DNA of 42,068 nt, taken from Thermotogae bacterium (GTDB taxonomy: Bacteria; Hydrothermota; Hydrothermia; LBFQ01). The stretch's first letter is position 1; each line of letters starts with the position of its first letter. The translations under genes were made by a program, and so were the position numbers. Positions 16,142 through 23,796 of the stretch are shown piece by piece. The stretch spans positions 1 to 42,068 of the forward strand of contig JAADDJ010000022.1 in the NCBI GenBank assembly GCA_013153965.1, given 5' to 3'. The notes beneath the pieces are model-generated. The model made no database searches. It was not told where the DNA came from and saw only the letters and a program-made list of their open reading frames with translations.

Positions 16142-16147
16142 ATTCTA
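16142..16147 (-). promoter_or_regulatory. -10 box TAGAAT of the barrel gene, containing the kdsA stop
   Basis: On the minus strand CCG-TAGAAT-AGC lies 6 nt before the ATG at 16135. Its first three bases are the TAG stop codon of kdsA. Confidence 0.65.
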
Positions 16148-16948
16148 CGGCTTGAGGTCAAAGCCGTACCATCTGGAGGCCGCCCTGCGGATCTCAAGGG
16201 CCATCTCCACCACCCGGGGGAACTTCGCCAGAGGTATCTGGGTGGCGGAATCCGACAGGGCACGGGGAGGATCCGGATGGACCTCCGCGAACACTCCATC
16301 CACACCGACAGCCACGGCTCCCCGCAGGAGATGGGGTACGAGGTCCCGATACCCCCCCGACGATGCTCCCCTACCCGATAGAACCTGGAGGGAATGGGTG
16401 GCGTCGTACAGGACGGTAAGTCCCTCCCTCCTCATCCACACCAACCCCCTCATATCCACCACGAGGTCATTGTATCCGAAGGTCGTACCCCTCTCGGTGA
16501 TCCAAACCTCCACGTTCCCCCCACTTCGTACCTTCTCAACCGCGTGCTTCACATCCCACGGGGCCATGAATTGGGCCTTCTTCACATTGACGACCCTCGC
16601 GTACCTTCCGGCATTCACGAGGAGGTCGGTTTGGCGCGACAGGAAGGCCGGTATCTGCACCACATCCACCGCCTCGGCCACGGCGGGGATATCATGCACG
16701 TCATGCACGTCCGTCAGGACCCTCAGACCCACCTCCTCTCTAACCCGGCGCAGTATGCGGAGCCCCTCCTCCAGTCCCGGCCCCCTGAAGCTCCTTATGG
16801 ACGTCCTGTTGGCCTTGTCGTAGGAGGCCTTGAATATGATCTCAACAGAGAATCTCTCCGCCACGGCCCTCAGCTCCCTCGCCACGTCCAAAACCATCTC
16901 CTCCGACTCAATCACGCACGGACCCGCGACGAAGAACATCTCCCTCAT
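16145..16948 (-). CDS. kdsA: 3-deoxy-8-phosphooctulonate (Kdo-8-P) synthase, metal-dependent type
   Basis: The protein has 267 residues, the expected length. It condenses phosphoenolpyruvate with arabinose 5-phosphate to form Kdo-8-phosphate for the inner core of lipopolysaccharide. Visible signatures are AGPCVIES at the N-terminus, FKASYDKANRTSIRSFRGPG, and DATHSLQ near residue 195. Cys11 in GPCVIES marks the metal-dependent class (Aquifex type); the metal-independent class has Asn there. It overlaps the nurA gene by ATGA, so it is the last gene of a lipoprotein-nurA-kdsA operon. It is good evidence for an LPS-bearing outer membrane. Confidence 0.95.
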   Translation of the reverse strand: MREMFFVAGPCVIESEEMVLDVARELRAVAERFSVEIIFKASYDKANRTSIRSFRGPGLEEGLRILRRVREEVGLRVLTDVHDVHDIPAVAEAVDVVQIPAFLSRQTDLLVNAGRYARVVNVKKAQFMAPWDVKHAVEKVRSGGNVEVWITERGTTFGYNDLVVDMRGLVWMRREGLTVLYDATHSLQVLSGRGASSGGYRDLVPHLLRGAVAVGVDGVFAEVHPDPPRALSDSATQIPLAKFPRVVEMALEIRRAASRWYGFDLKP

Positions 16949-18075
16949 CTTAGCATCTCCCTAAGGTTCAGCTCTATCGGGACCACCACCTGGGATATGA
17001 GCTCCATGTCCCCGTAGGTGATCACGACTTCCCTGTGGACCTTCTCCAAAGGCAACGGGTACCCTCCGGGGGATAGGGTGGCCAGAAGGGATAGGACATC
17101 CGGTATCTCCCTCTCATCCACGCCGATGAACTCCACCTTGTAGGCCACGGGATAATCTTCGGAGAGCCTGACGAAGGTCTGATAGAGCTCCGTCTCAAGG
17201 ATGTCGGAGTAGGAGTCCTCGTCCTCATCATCCCCCGACAGCTTGTACTTCTGCTGCGAGAGGTCTATCTTCAGGGGTGGGGCGAACCCCCTGCCCCGGG
17301 TGAAGAGGGAGAAGAGGACCTGATCCGAGTATATGCCGCTTAGGTTGTGATGCCGTATGTAATCCTGCGAGGAGGAGTCCTTGGACACGAAGAGGAGCCT
17401 GTAGCCCCTTGAAATCAATCGCCTCATCGCCTCCAGACGCTCGCGATGTAGTAGGAGGGCGAGGGCCAGATACCTGTACCCTCTCGCCGGGTAGAATTGG
17501 GCGACCGTACTTAGGAGATTCGGAGCGACGAAATCGTAGGTGTCAAACTCCTCAACCAGCCGGTTGTACAGGTCCATCCCACCCAGCTCGTCCTCAAGGG
17601 CATCCATCTGCTCCCTCTCCTCATCCGACACGGGAAGGTTAAGCCAATTTCGTGTGGGTTTGGGATTTATAACGTCGCTCACGAAGGAGCCGTCCATCAG
17701 GACCAAGGTCCTCGGGGGAAGGTCCATCTTGAGAAGGGAGCGGAGCTCCGCCAAACTCATCCACGTGGTTAGGACGTCGGCGAGGCGCTTGCGCCTGAAC
17801 ACCCCCCTATCCAAAGCCCCCACGTAGGAGACGGCCGACTCATCCGGCTCCCCGTTGGCGTTGAAGAGGATGGAGAGGCCGGTCAGGGCGAAGATGGTGT
17901 GGGACGTCCTGTTTGATTGATTCACCGAGCCATCCACCGCCACCACGCTCTCAACGTCTCCCCCCGCCTCCAATCTCTCCCATGGGGGGTCGTACGCCGG
18001 CCTCTCCTCCCTTCTCAGAGCCTTTGATATCCTGTCCTTAGCCTCTACTATGGCCTCGTAGAGGGAACGATGCAT
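16945..18075 (-). CDS. nurA: NurA-domain nuclease
   Basis: The protein has about 376 residues. The NurA signature is visible: VVAVDGSVNQ near the N-terminus (catalytic Asp), TLVLMDGSF in the middle, LLFVSKDSSS, and the late basic segment LPLEKVHREVVIT. NurA is a 5'-3' nuclease that works with the HerA helicase in end resection, best known in archaea and present in many thermophilic bacteria. No herA is in the window. I use the ATG at 18075, which shares one base with the upstream TGA stop; a GTG directly before it (18078) would add one Met. Pairing with kdsA probably reflects compaction, not function. Confidence 0.8.
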   Translation of the reverse strand: MHRSLYEAIVEAKDRISKALRREERPAYDPPWERLEAGGDVESVVAVDGSVNQSNRTSHTIFALTGLSILFNANGEPDESAVSYVGALDRGVFRRKRLADVLTTWMSLAELRSLLKMDLPPRTLVLMDGSFVSDVINPKPTRNWLNLPVSDEEREQMDALEDELGGMDLYNRLVEEFDTYDFVAPNLLSTVAQFYPARGYRYLALALLLHRERLEAMRRLISRGYRLLFVSKDSSSQDYIRHHNLSGIYSDQVLFSLFTRGRGFAPPLKIDLSQQKYKLSGDDEDEDSYSDILETELYQTFVRLSEDYPVAYKVEFIGVDEREIPDVLSLLATLSPGGYPLPLEKVHREVVITYGDMELISQVVVPIELNLREMLR

Positions 18076-18794
18076 CACTCCACCCGTACGGGCGGCAGGA
18101 CCTTACCCTTTATCAGGAACATGTAGGAGGGTTTCTGGGCGTCGGCTATATTGACCAGCTTGAGGGCATTGACCATCAGGATGGCCGTGCCCGTGGTATT
18201 GACGACGTCGGAGGGTATGACGTACATGGTGTCGGTGGGCGGCAGATTCTTTAGGTAGGGCTTGTTGTCGGCGAGCTTGAAGAATATCTGTATGGAGTCG
18301 GCTCCGCTGACGGGCGTCCATACCACCATTATGCTGTCCCCCACCGAATGGACGACGGTATCCACCAGAACGGTGTCGGGGGGAGCGAGGTCAGGCAGGG
18401 TGAAGCTGATGTACTCGTTGTACTTGGGAATTTGGACGCTCACGGTGGTGCCACCGTCCAAGGGCACCTCAACGGGCGCCCCGGAGGAATCAAGGGCCAT
18501 GTACAGCCCCTTATCCGACTGGTAGGTCAAGGTCACGTCCCCGACCTTCACGGTAGCGTCCCCGTACTCCTGCAAATCCACCAAGATCTTGAAGAAGGCC
18601 GACTCGTAGGTGAGGGTGTCCATACCCTCGGGCATGAGGACACTCCCGTACTCGGACGGGATCATGCTGGTGAGGGTGGTCAGGGCGGGCCCGGTGGCGC
18701 CGCCAGTTCCGAAGACGTGCGTATGCACGAGGGATATCTCATCCTTGCAGCCCAGAAGGACCACGGCGGGTAAAATCAGGAGAAACTTCCTCAT
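18075..18794 (-). CDS. Lipoprotein of unknown function
   Basis: The protein has 239 residues with a clear lipoprotein signal (MRKFLLILPAVVLLGC, Cys16). The rest is beta-rich. The region from about 140 (TVLVDTVVHSVGDSIMVVWT, then PVSGADSIQIFF) resembles a fibronectin type III-like domain. No catalytic motif is seen. It is the first gene of the operon that continues into nurA and kdsA. Outer-membrane or periplasmic anchoring is inferred from the lipobox. Confidence 0.65.
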   Translation of the reverse strand: MRKFLLILPAVVLLGCKDEISLVHTHVFGTGGATGPALTTLTSMIPSEYGSVLMPEGMDTLTYESAFFKILVDLQEYGDATVKVGDVTLTYQSDKGLYMALDSSGAPVEVPLDGGTTVSVQIPKYNEYISFTLPDLAPPDTVLVDTVVHSVGDSIMVVWTPVSGADSIQIFFKLADNKPYLKNLPPTDTMYVIPSDVVNTTGTAILMVNALKLVNIADAQKPSYMFLIKGKVLPPVRVE

Positions 18795-18803
18795 AACTCT
18801 ACA

Positions 18804-18809
18804 ATTCTA
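18804..18809 (-). promoter_or_regulatory. -10 box TAGAAT of the lipoprotein-nurA-kdsA operon, containing a stop codon
   Basis: On the minus strand CCG-TAGAAT lies 9 nt before the ATG at 18794. Its first three bases (18809-18807) are the TAG stop codon of the glycosyltransferase gene. Confidence 0.65.
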
Positions 18810-19913
18810 CGGCCGCTTGGCGGAGAGGCGCGCCCGCGCCAGTATGCGCACCAGCTCGCAGCAGGCCACGTCCAGACGATGGGCGTACCTTTTGGAGTTG
18901 GGGGGACGGGCCTCACGGATGGCGGCGGGTAGGTCGTCCGGGGTTTCGGCGACCGTGAGTCCGAGACTGCGGGCCTTCTCCTTCAGGAAGGGATTGTCCG
19001 TCAGGACGACCACCGGTCTTCCCGAGCCTATGTAATCGTAGAGTTTGGCGGATGAGCCCAGTCTCCTCTTGCGGCGGCTCTTTATGACGACCAGTAGGAC
19101 GTCCGCGGATATGATCTCGCGAAAGGCCTCCTCTCTGCCGAGGATTCTCCCCGTTCCCGGACCGAAGAGTCGCAGGACGTACCCATCCGGCAGATTTTCC
19201 TTCAGACTCTCCAGAATTGCCCTCTGGGCGTCCGAGAACACTGATCCCACGTGGGATACCCACACCTCCCCCGGATGGGGGATTGGCTCGGACGGGTAAT
19301 CGTCGGGGTCGTAGGGATGCTCAAGGACGAAGACGTTCGGGTTGAATCTGCGAGCCTCATCGTACATCTCCCTGTCGTTGGCCACCAGAACGGCCGACGC
19401 TCCCTTGAGGACCCAACCCTCCAGAAGGGTATCGGCCAGCCGGTTGGGCCTGTGGGGATTGTTGGACCAAGGGTCCCGCAGGTCCGCCACGAATGGGATC
19501 CTCAAATCTCTCGCGAGCAGCCTTCCGAACACCAGAGCCGAGAAGGGCGGGGCGGTGGCTACGAGAAGGTCCGGAGACTCCATCCTCAGGGCGTCCCGCA
19601 TCCTCCGGTACCATCTCACGAAGAAGGGAAGCCGGGAGTCGGGAATCACGAAGAGCTTCAGCATCTCCCTCCATCGGCTCTCCACCATCAACGGCGGGCG
19701 GTGCGGGAGCGGATAGAAGAAGCGGTATATGCGGGCGTACCCACGCATCTCGTGGGCCCTGCGCACATCCTCGCCACCGAAGAGATCCCCCACGTTGGCC
19801 AGAACGACGACATCGTGTCCCCTCTCTCCGAGGCACTTGACGAACTTGGCCCATCTCTGCGCCCCGGAGGAGTTGTTGGGGGGAAAGAAGTAGGAGAGGA
19901 TGGCGACCCTCAA
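18807..19913 (-). CDS. GT4-like glycosyltransferase
   Basis: The protein has 368 residues. The N-terminus MRVAILSYFFPPNNSSGAQR is the usual start of GT-B family 4 enzymes; LRDPWSNNPHRP is a conserved loop after the central strand. The C-terminal nucleotide-sugar half contains VSHVGSVF, LFGPGTGRI and AKLYDYIGSGRPVVVLTDN, the last typical of the donor-binding E/DY..G.P segment. It transfers a sugar from a nucleotide or lipid donor onto a surface glycan; donor and acceptor are unknown. The start is TTG, 6 nt behind a TAAAAT box, and no other start fits the conserved N-terminus. It is divergent from rplY. Confidence 0.85.
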   Translation of the reverse strand: MRVAILSYFFPPNNSSGAQRWAKFVKCLGERGHDVVVLANVGDLFGGEDVRRAHEMRGYARIYRFFYPLPHRPPLMVESRWREMLKLFVIPDSRLPFFVRWYRRMRDALRMESPDLLVATAPPFSALVFGRLLARDLRIPFVADLRDPWSNNPHRPNRLADTLLEGWVLKGASAVLVANDREMYDEARRFNPNVFVLEHPYDPDDYPSEPIPHPGEVWVSHVGSVFSDAQRAILESLKENLPDGYVLRLFGPGTGRILGREEAFREIISADVLLVVIKSRRKRRLGSSAKLYDYIGSGRPVVVLTDNPFLKEKARSLGLTVAETPDDLPAAIREARPPNSKRYAHRLDVACCELVRILARARLSAKRP

Positions 19914-19919
19914 GGGGGT

Positions 19920-19925
19920 ATTTTA
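19920..19925 (-). promoter_or_regulatory. -10 box TAAAAT of the glycosyltransferase gene
   Basis: On the minus strand TAAAAT lies 6 nt before the TTG at 19913. It is exactly 17 bp from the -10 box of the divergent rplY promoter. Confidence 0.6.
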
Positions 19926-19942
19926 AATGGGCTTATCGCCTT

Positions 19943-19948
19943 TAGAAT
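19943..19948 (+). promoter_or_regulatory. -10 box TAGAAT of rplY operon
   Basis: TAGAAT lies 8 nt before the ATG at 19957. Each -10 box of this divergent pair occupies the other's -35 position. Confidence 0.65.
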
Positions 19949-19956
19949 AGGCGACT

Positions 19957-20598
19957 ATGGAGCACGTCGTTAAGGCCCAGTTGCGTGATAAGTTCGGCAG
20001 GAACGCATCCAAGAAGTACAGGAGGGAGGGATTCATACCCGTGGTTCTTTACGGAAAGGGTGAGAAAAACATACACGCCATAATGAGGAAGGGGGACCTG
20101 ATGAAGTTCCTCCACGAGACCCACGGTGAGAGCGTGGTGCTCACCGTGGATATAGATGGTGAGCAGTACATGGCCATAGTGAAGGACATCCAGCTCCATC
20201 CCGTCACGGACGACGTTATACACGTGGATTTCCTCCTCCTGCACAAGGGTGAGGCCATAGAGATTGAGGTTCCCGTCGTTATAGTCAATGCCGATAAGGC
20301 GCCGGCCACGAAGGCGGGCGGCATCATAGAGCTGCTGACCCACACCCTCGCCGTGAAGGCCGAGCCCCAGCACATCCCCGCCCACATAGAGATAGACGTC
20401 TCCAACTTGGAGCTGGGCGATGTGATATACGTCAAGGACATCAAGACGGAGAACTTCACCATCAGTGAGGACCCGGACATGCCCGTGGTGACGGTCCTGA
20501 CGGAGAGGAAGGAGGCCGTCGCGGCCGAGGCGGAGGGCGAGGAGACGGAGGAGACCCCCACGGAGGGAGAGGCGGAGGGCCCAGCCTCCGAGCAGTGA
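19957..20598 (+). CDS. rplY: 50S ribosomal protein L25 (CTC form)
   Basis: The protein has 213 residues. The N-terminal L25 domain (FGRNASKKYRREGFIPVVLYG, with HLHP-like QLHPVTDDVIHVDF) binds 5S rRNA. A C-terminal TL5/CTC domain follows (VPVVIVNADKAPATKAGGII and later HIEIDVSNLELGDVIYVKDI). A Glu-rich tail ends the protein. It forms the usual rplY-pth pair, with pth starting 4 bp after the stop. Confidence 0.95.
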   Translation: MEHVVKAQLRDKFGRNASKKYRREGFIPVVLYGKGEKNIHAIMRKGDLMKFLHETHGESVVLTVDIDGEQYMAIVKDIQLHPVTDDVIHVDFLLLHKGEAIEIEVPVVIVNADKAPATKAGGIIELLTHTLAVKAEPQHIPAHIEIDVSNLELGDVIYVKDIKTENFTISEDPDMPVVTVLTERKEAVAAEAEGEETEETPTEGEAEGPASEQ

Positions 20599-20602
20599 TG
20601 CG

Positions 20603-21145
20603 ATGAAACCCGCTCTCGTCGGCCTCGGGAATCCGGGGCCCGAATACCTTCTGACGCGCCACAACGTCGGCTTCATGTTCGCCGATTTCGTCGCCCGACG
20701 GCACGACCTGGAGTGGGTGGAGTATCCCACGGTGGCCTTAGCCGAGCATCGGGACTTCTACGTCCTCAAACCCCTTCTCTACATGAACAACTCGGGTAAG
20801 GCCCTCCTCGGGGCCCCCATACCGGTATCCAAACTCCCCCTTATAGTAGCCTACGACGACGCCGACCTACCCTTCGGTAAAGTCAGATTTCGCATAGGCA
20901 TCCGCTCCATGCCGTCCCACAAGGGACTGCGGGACATATACCTCCGCCTGAGGCGGGAGGACATAATGCGTCTCCGGTTCGGCATAGGGAGGCCACCGGA
21001 GGGGATATCAATGGCCGAGTGGGTCCTCTCCCCCTTCAGCGAAGAGGAGTTGGAAGAATTGCCCGCCATATTGGCCAAAGCCTACGAAGCCTTCCGCCTT
21101 ATAATACGAGGCAAGTACGACCTGGTAGGAAGGGTCCTATCATGA
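20603..21145 (+). CDS. pth: Peptidyl-tRNA hydrolase
   Basis: The protein has 180 residues. It recycles tRNA from prematurely released peptidyl-tRNA in the cytosol. The signature GLGNPGPEYLLTRHNVGF contains Asn10 and the catalytic His20; YMNNSG and VAYDDADLPFGKVRFR contain the further conserved Asn and Asp. In the segment usually written GGHNGL the sequence reads PSHKGL, so the conserved Asn is replaced by Lys. The gene overlaps the sigma factor gene by ATGA. Confidence 0.95.
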   Translation: MKPALVGLGNPGPEYLLTRHNVGFMFADFVARRHDLEWVEYPTVALAEHRDFYVLKPLLYMNNSGKALLGAPIPVSKLPLIVAYDDADLPFGKVRFRIGIRSMPSHKGLRDIYLRLRREDIMRLRFGIGRPPEGISMAEWVLSPFSEEELEELPAILAKAYEAFRLIIRGKYDLVGRVLS

Positions 21146-21993
21146 GCAAGGAACGGGTACCCGATGACCCCCTCCACTACTATTGGAGGGCTCTGGAGAA
21201 GCTGAAGCCTCTTCCTCTGGAGGAGGAGTTGGAGCTTATAAGGCGGGCGAAGAAGGGGGACAAGGAGGCGAAGGAGAAGGTGATACTCTCAAATCTCCGA
21301 TACGTGGTGGATGTGGCCCTGAGGGAAGGCTGGAACTCTGGGGTCCCGTTGGAGGACCTGATATCGGAGGGGAACCTGGGTCTCCTGAAGGCCTTTGAGA
21401 AGTTTGACCCGGATAAGGGGGTCAGGCTCGTGAGCTACGCGGACAAGTGGATAAGGGAGGCTATACTGAAGTTCATACGCTCCTACAAACCCCTCTCGGG
21501 CATGCCCCACATATCCAGAAGGGACCTGCAGAAGATAACCGAGCTCTATCAGGACCTCGGGAGGGAGCCGACGGTTGAGGAGATAGCCCAGAAGCTCGGC
21601 GTATCCGCCCGCAAGGTTAAGCGAATCCTGAACGCCGTGAAGACCCGCTTCTACAACACGGAGGGGAGGATATCCGAGGCGGACGGGGAGTCCTCCGACA
21701 CATTCACCCCCATGGTGGCGACGGATACGGATACCATAAACCGCGAGTACGTTAGGTCCAAGCTTGAGGAGCTGATGGAGGAGGTTCTCAACTCGGACAT
21801 CCTCACGGAGAAGGAGAAGATAGTCCTCTCGGAATTCTTCGGGATTGACGGAAAACCCAAGAAGTTGGCCGAGATAGCCCGCAAGTGGGGGGTCAGCCGG
21901 GAGTACATACGCCAGCTGAAGGAGTCGGCCCTCAAGAAGATACGGAAGGCCTTCCCCGAGTTTCAGAAGTTCGTTGATGAATCCTTGGCCTGA
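21142..21993 (+). CDS. Sigma-70 family sigma factor, RpoH-like region 2
   Basis: The protein has 283 residues, short for a primary sigma factor. Region 1.2/2.1 begins DDPLHYYWRALEKL. Region 2 has NLRYVVDVA, LISEGNLGLLKAFEKFDPDKG and RLVSYADKWIREAILKF. Region 3 carries REPTVEEIAQKLGVSARKV. Region 4 has LTEKEKIVLSEFFGIDG and the -35-binding helix AEIARKWGVSREYIRQL. In region 2.3-2.4 the usual YATWWIRQAIT reads YADKWIREAIL, closer to RpoH (RLVSFAVHWIKAEI) than to RpoD. A heat-shock or other alternative sigma factor is therefore more likely than the housekeeping one. The start is the ATG overlapping the pth stop. Confidence 0.85.
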   Translation: MSKERVPDDPLHYYWRALEKLKPLPLEEELELIRRAKKGDKEAKEKVILSNLRYVVDVALREGWNSGVPLEDLISEGNLGLLKAFEKFDPDKGVRLVSYADKWIREAILKFIRSYKPLSGMPHISRRDLQKITELYQDLGREPTVEEIAQKLGVSARKVKRILNAVKTRFYNTEGRISEADGESSDTFTPMVATDTDTINREYVRSKLEELMEEVLNSDILTEKEKIVLSEFFGIDGKPKKLAEIARKWGVSREYIRQLKESALKKIRKAFPEFQKFVDESLA

Positions 21994-23237
21994 CGGAGAC
22001 GGATACCCAGAAATTCATAGACGTCAAATAGGCTGGGAAGGGCATCGCACACTTTGGAGAATCTCAGACCTCCGGTATTGCCGTAAATCCCCGGCACCCA
22101 CACCACCCGCCCCTCCCTCTCCACCACCGGATGGACGTCCCTGAGGATAGCCGGAATACCATACCTGTCGTAGAGTTCCTTCAACTTCCTACCGCCGACC
22201 CTCTCACCTCTCCTTCGCGCCCGCACGGCAACTCCCCGAAGGTCCTCACCCACGAGCCGCAGATTCAGATGCTCCCAGACGAATCGTCTCTGCTGCGTTT
22301 CAATTTTCGGGGGACTCCCGTATATGGCCACGAACTTGGCGTAGGACGACACGGTGCGCCCCCGCAGTACGAATCTCCTGCCTCCCTCCATCCCGATGGC
22401 CCGTATGGCCTTCTCCACCTCCACGTTCAGGCGTCGGGATAGGACCCGGGCGGTCAGGTACTCCTCATCCTTCAGGATGAACGTTATACCGGCGTATCTC
22501 ATCACCCGACGACTCTCGTAGGCATCTACCGAGTCTTTGATGAATCTCCTCTCGGCGTGGAGGAGCCGGTATGTGCGCAGGAACCGTTTGGGAAGGTCGG
22601 GGAATATCCGAAGCATCCGGGGAAGTACCTTTAGTCGTATGAAGTTCCTCGCGAACCGGGGGTCGTAGTTGCTCTCGTCCTCAATCCACGGCACTTCCGC
22701 CTCCTTGAGAGCCTCGCGCACCTCATCCCTCCAGAGTAGTATCAGGGGTCTGACGAAGGGGCCGCTCTCGGGCGGCAGGACCAGACCGAAGGTCCCCGTG
22801 CCTCGGCTCAGGTTGAAGAGGGCCGTCTCGTACGCGTCCGATAGGGTGTGGGCGAGACATATTCTCCTGGCGCCGACTCTCCGGACTATTCGCCGAAGAG
22901 CCTCGTACCGGAGAGCGCGCGCCCTCTCCTCAACGGCACTCCCCCACTCCATCCCCAACCGCTCAACCTCCAGTGGAATCTTGAGGTGCTCGCACATCTC
23001 CCTGACGAACATCTCGTCCCTCTCGGACGTCTCCCGAAGTCCGTGGTTTATGTGGGCCGCGACCACGTCGTAGCCGAGGGATAGAAGGGCCAACGTGCAA
23101 TAGACCGAGTCGGCTCCGCCGGAAAGCCCGACCAGCACCCTCTCGCCCCTCTCAAGGAGAGAGAACTCCTCAATCGCCCGCTTGACCCTCTCAAGGTTGG
23201 ATAAGCTGACGGGCGTTCTTCCGGGTCCTTTCGGCAT
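21963..23237 (-). CDS. tilS: tRNA(Ile)-lysidine synthase
   Basis: The protein has about 424 residues. The PP-loop ATPase motif VGLSGGADS (Ser39-Ser44) is followed by AAHINHGLRETSERDE and a typical N-type core (ICLAHTLSDAYETALFNLSRGTG). A C-terminal substrate-binding domain (KLKELYDRYGIPAILRDVHP) completes the long TilS form. The enzyme makes lysidine at C34 of tRNA-Ile(CAU) for reading AUA. That matters here because ATA codons are frequent in this genome. I choose the ATG at 23237; a TTG at 23255 is possible. The start overlaps the upstream gene by 47 bp, and the 3' end overlaps the sigma factor gene by 31 bp. Confidence 0.9.
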   Translation of the reverse strand: MPKGPGRTPVSLSNLERVKRAIEEFSLLERGERVLVGLSGGADSVYCTLALLSLGYDVVAAHINHGLRETSERDEMFVREMCEHLKIPLEVERLGMEWGSAVEERARALRYEALRRIVRRVGARRICLAHTLSDAYETALFNLSRGTGTFGLVLPPESGPFVRPLILLWRDEVREALKEAEVPWIEDESNYDPRFARNFIRLKVLPRMLRIFPDLPKRFLRTYRLLHAERRFIKDSVDAYESRRVMRYAGITFILKDEEYLTARVLSRRLNVEVEKAIRAIGMEGGRRFVLRGRTVSSYAKFVAIYGSPPKIETQQRRFVWEHLNLRLVGEDLRGVAVRARRRGERVGGRKLKELYDRYGIPAILRDVHPVVEREGRVVWVPGIYGNTGGLRFSKVCDALPSLFDVYEFLGIRLRQAKDSSTNF

Positions 23238-23796
23238 CGTCCGCGAGCTCCTCAAGGGCCTCCGAGAGCCGGGAGAAGTCCCCCTTCACCGCCATCCTTC
23301 GGCGGAACAGGCCCATACGGATGTACTTGACGTACCTGATGAGCTCCGATACGCCCCTCCGGAACATTATGATGTCGGTTATGAGAAGAACGACCGCCAA
23401 GGCCCCGATGAGGAACCCCGCGACGACCGCCCACAGAGGCAACTTGGGCATGGGCCGGGACAGGTACTCCTCCGTGTAGGATAGCAGAGCCTTGGAGTAC
23501 GTATTCATGCGGGAGGGCTCCTTCTTGGCGGCCATACTCAGGCTGTCGGCGAGGGATATGAGGAGGGAATCGCCCAAGTTGAGGGCGGCATCCCGTATCT
23601 GTAGGATGGTTGAGCTTATGCCCACCCTGTCGTCCATGGCCTGAAAGTAATCCAGCCGCAGCACGTTCTCCCGTAGGGTGTATATCTCCAGCCTCCTGTC
23701 ATAGTCGCGGTGGATGCGCGTATGCTCGTAGTAGGTGTATCCGAAGAGGGCCGCCGCTACAACGAGCAGAACGGTCGCCAAAAGGGTAAGCCTCAT
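23191..23796 (-). CDS. Two-helix membrane protein with HAMP-like segment, no output domain
   Basis: The protein has 201 residues. One membrane helix lies at about 4-22 and a second at about 121-145. Between them is an approximately 100-residue helical extracytoplasmic region (TLRENVLRLDYFQAMDDRVG, DSLLISLADSLSMAAKK). After the second helix comes a basic HAMP-like linker (YVKYIRMGLFRRRM) and a coiled-coil tail (LSEALEELADDAERTRKNA). The layout is that of a chemoreceptor or sensor kinase cut off after HAMP, so it may pass a signal to separate partners. It overlaps the DUF4388-like gene by ATGA and tilS by 47 bp. Confidence 0.6.
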   Translation of the reverse strand: MRLTLLATVLLVVAAALFGYTYYEHTRIHRDYDRRLEIYTLRENVLRLDYFQAMDDRVGISSTILQIRDAALNLGDSLLISLADSLSMAAKKEPSRMNTYSKALLSYTEEYLSRPMPKLPLWAVVAGFLIGALAVVLLITDIIMFRRGVSELIRYVKYIRMGLFRRRMAVKGDFSRLSEALEELADDAERTRKNARQLIQP

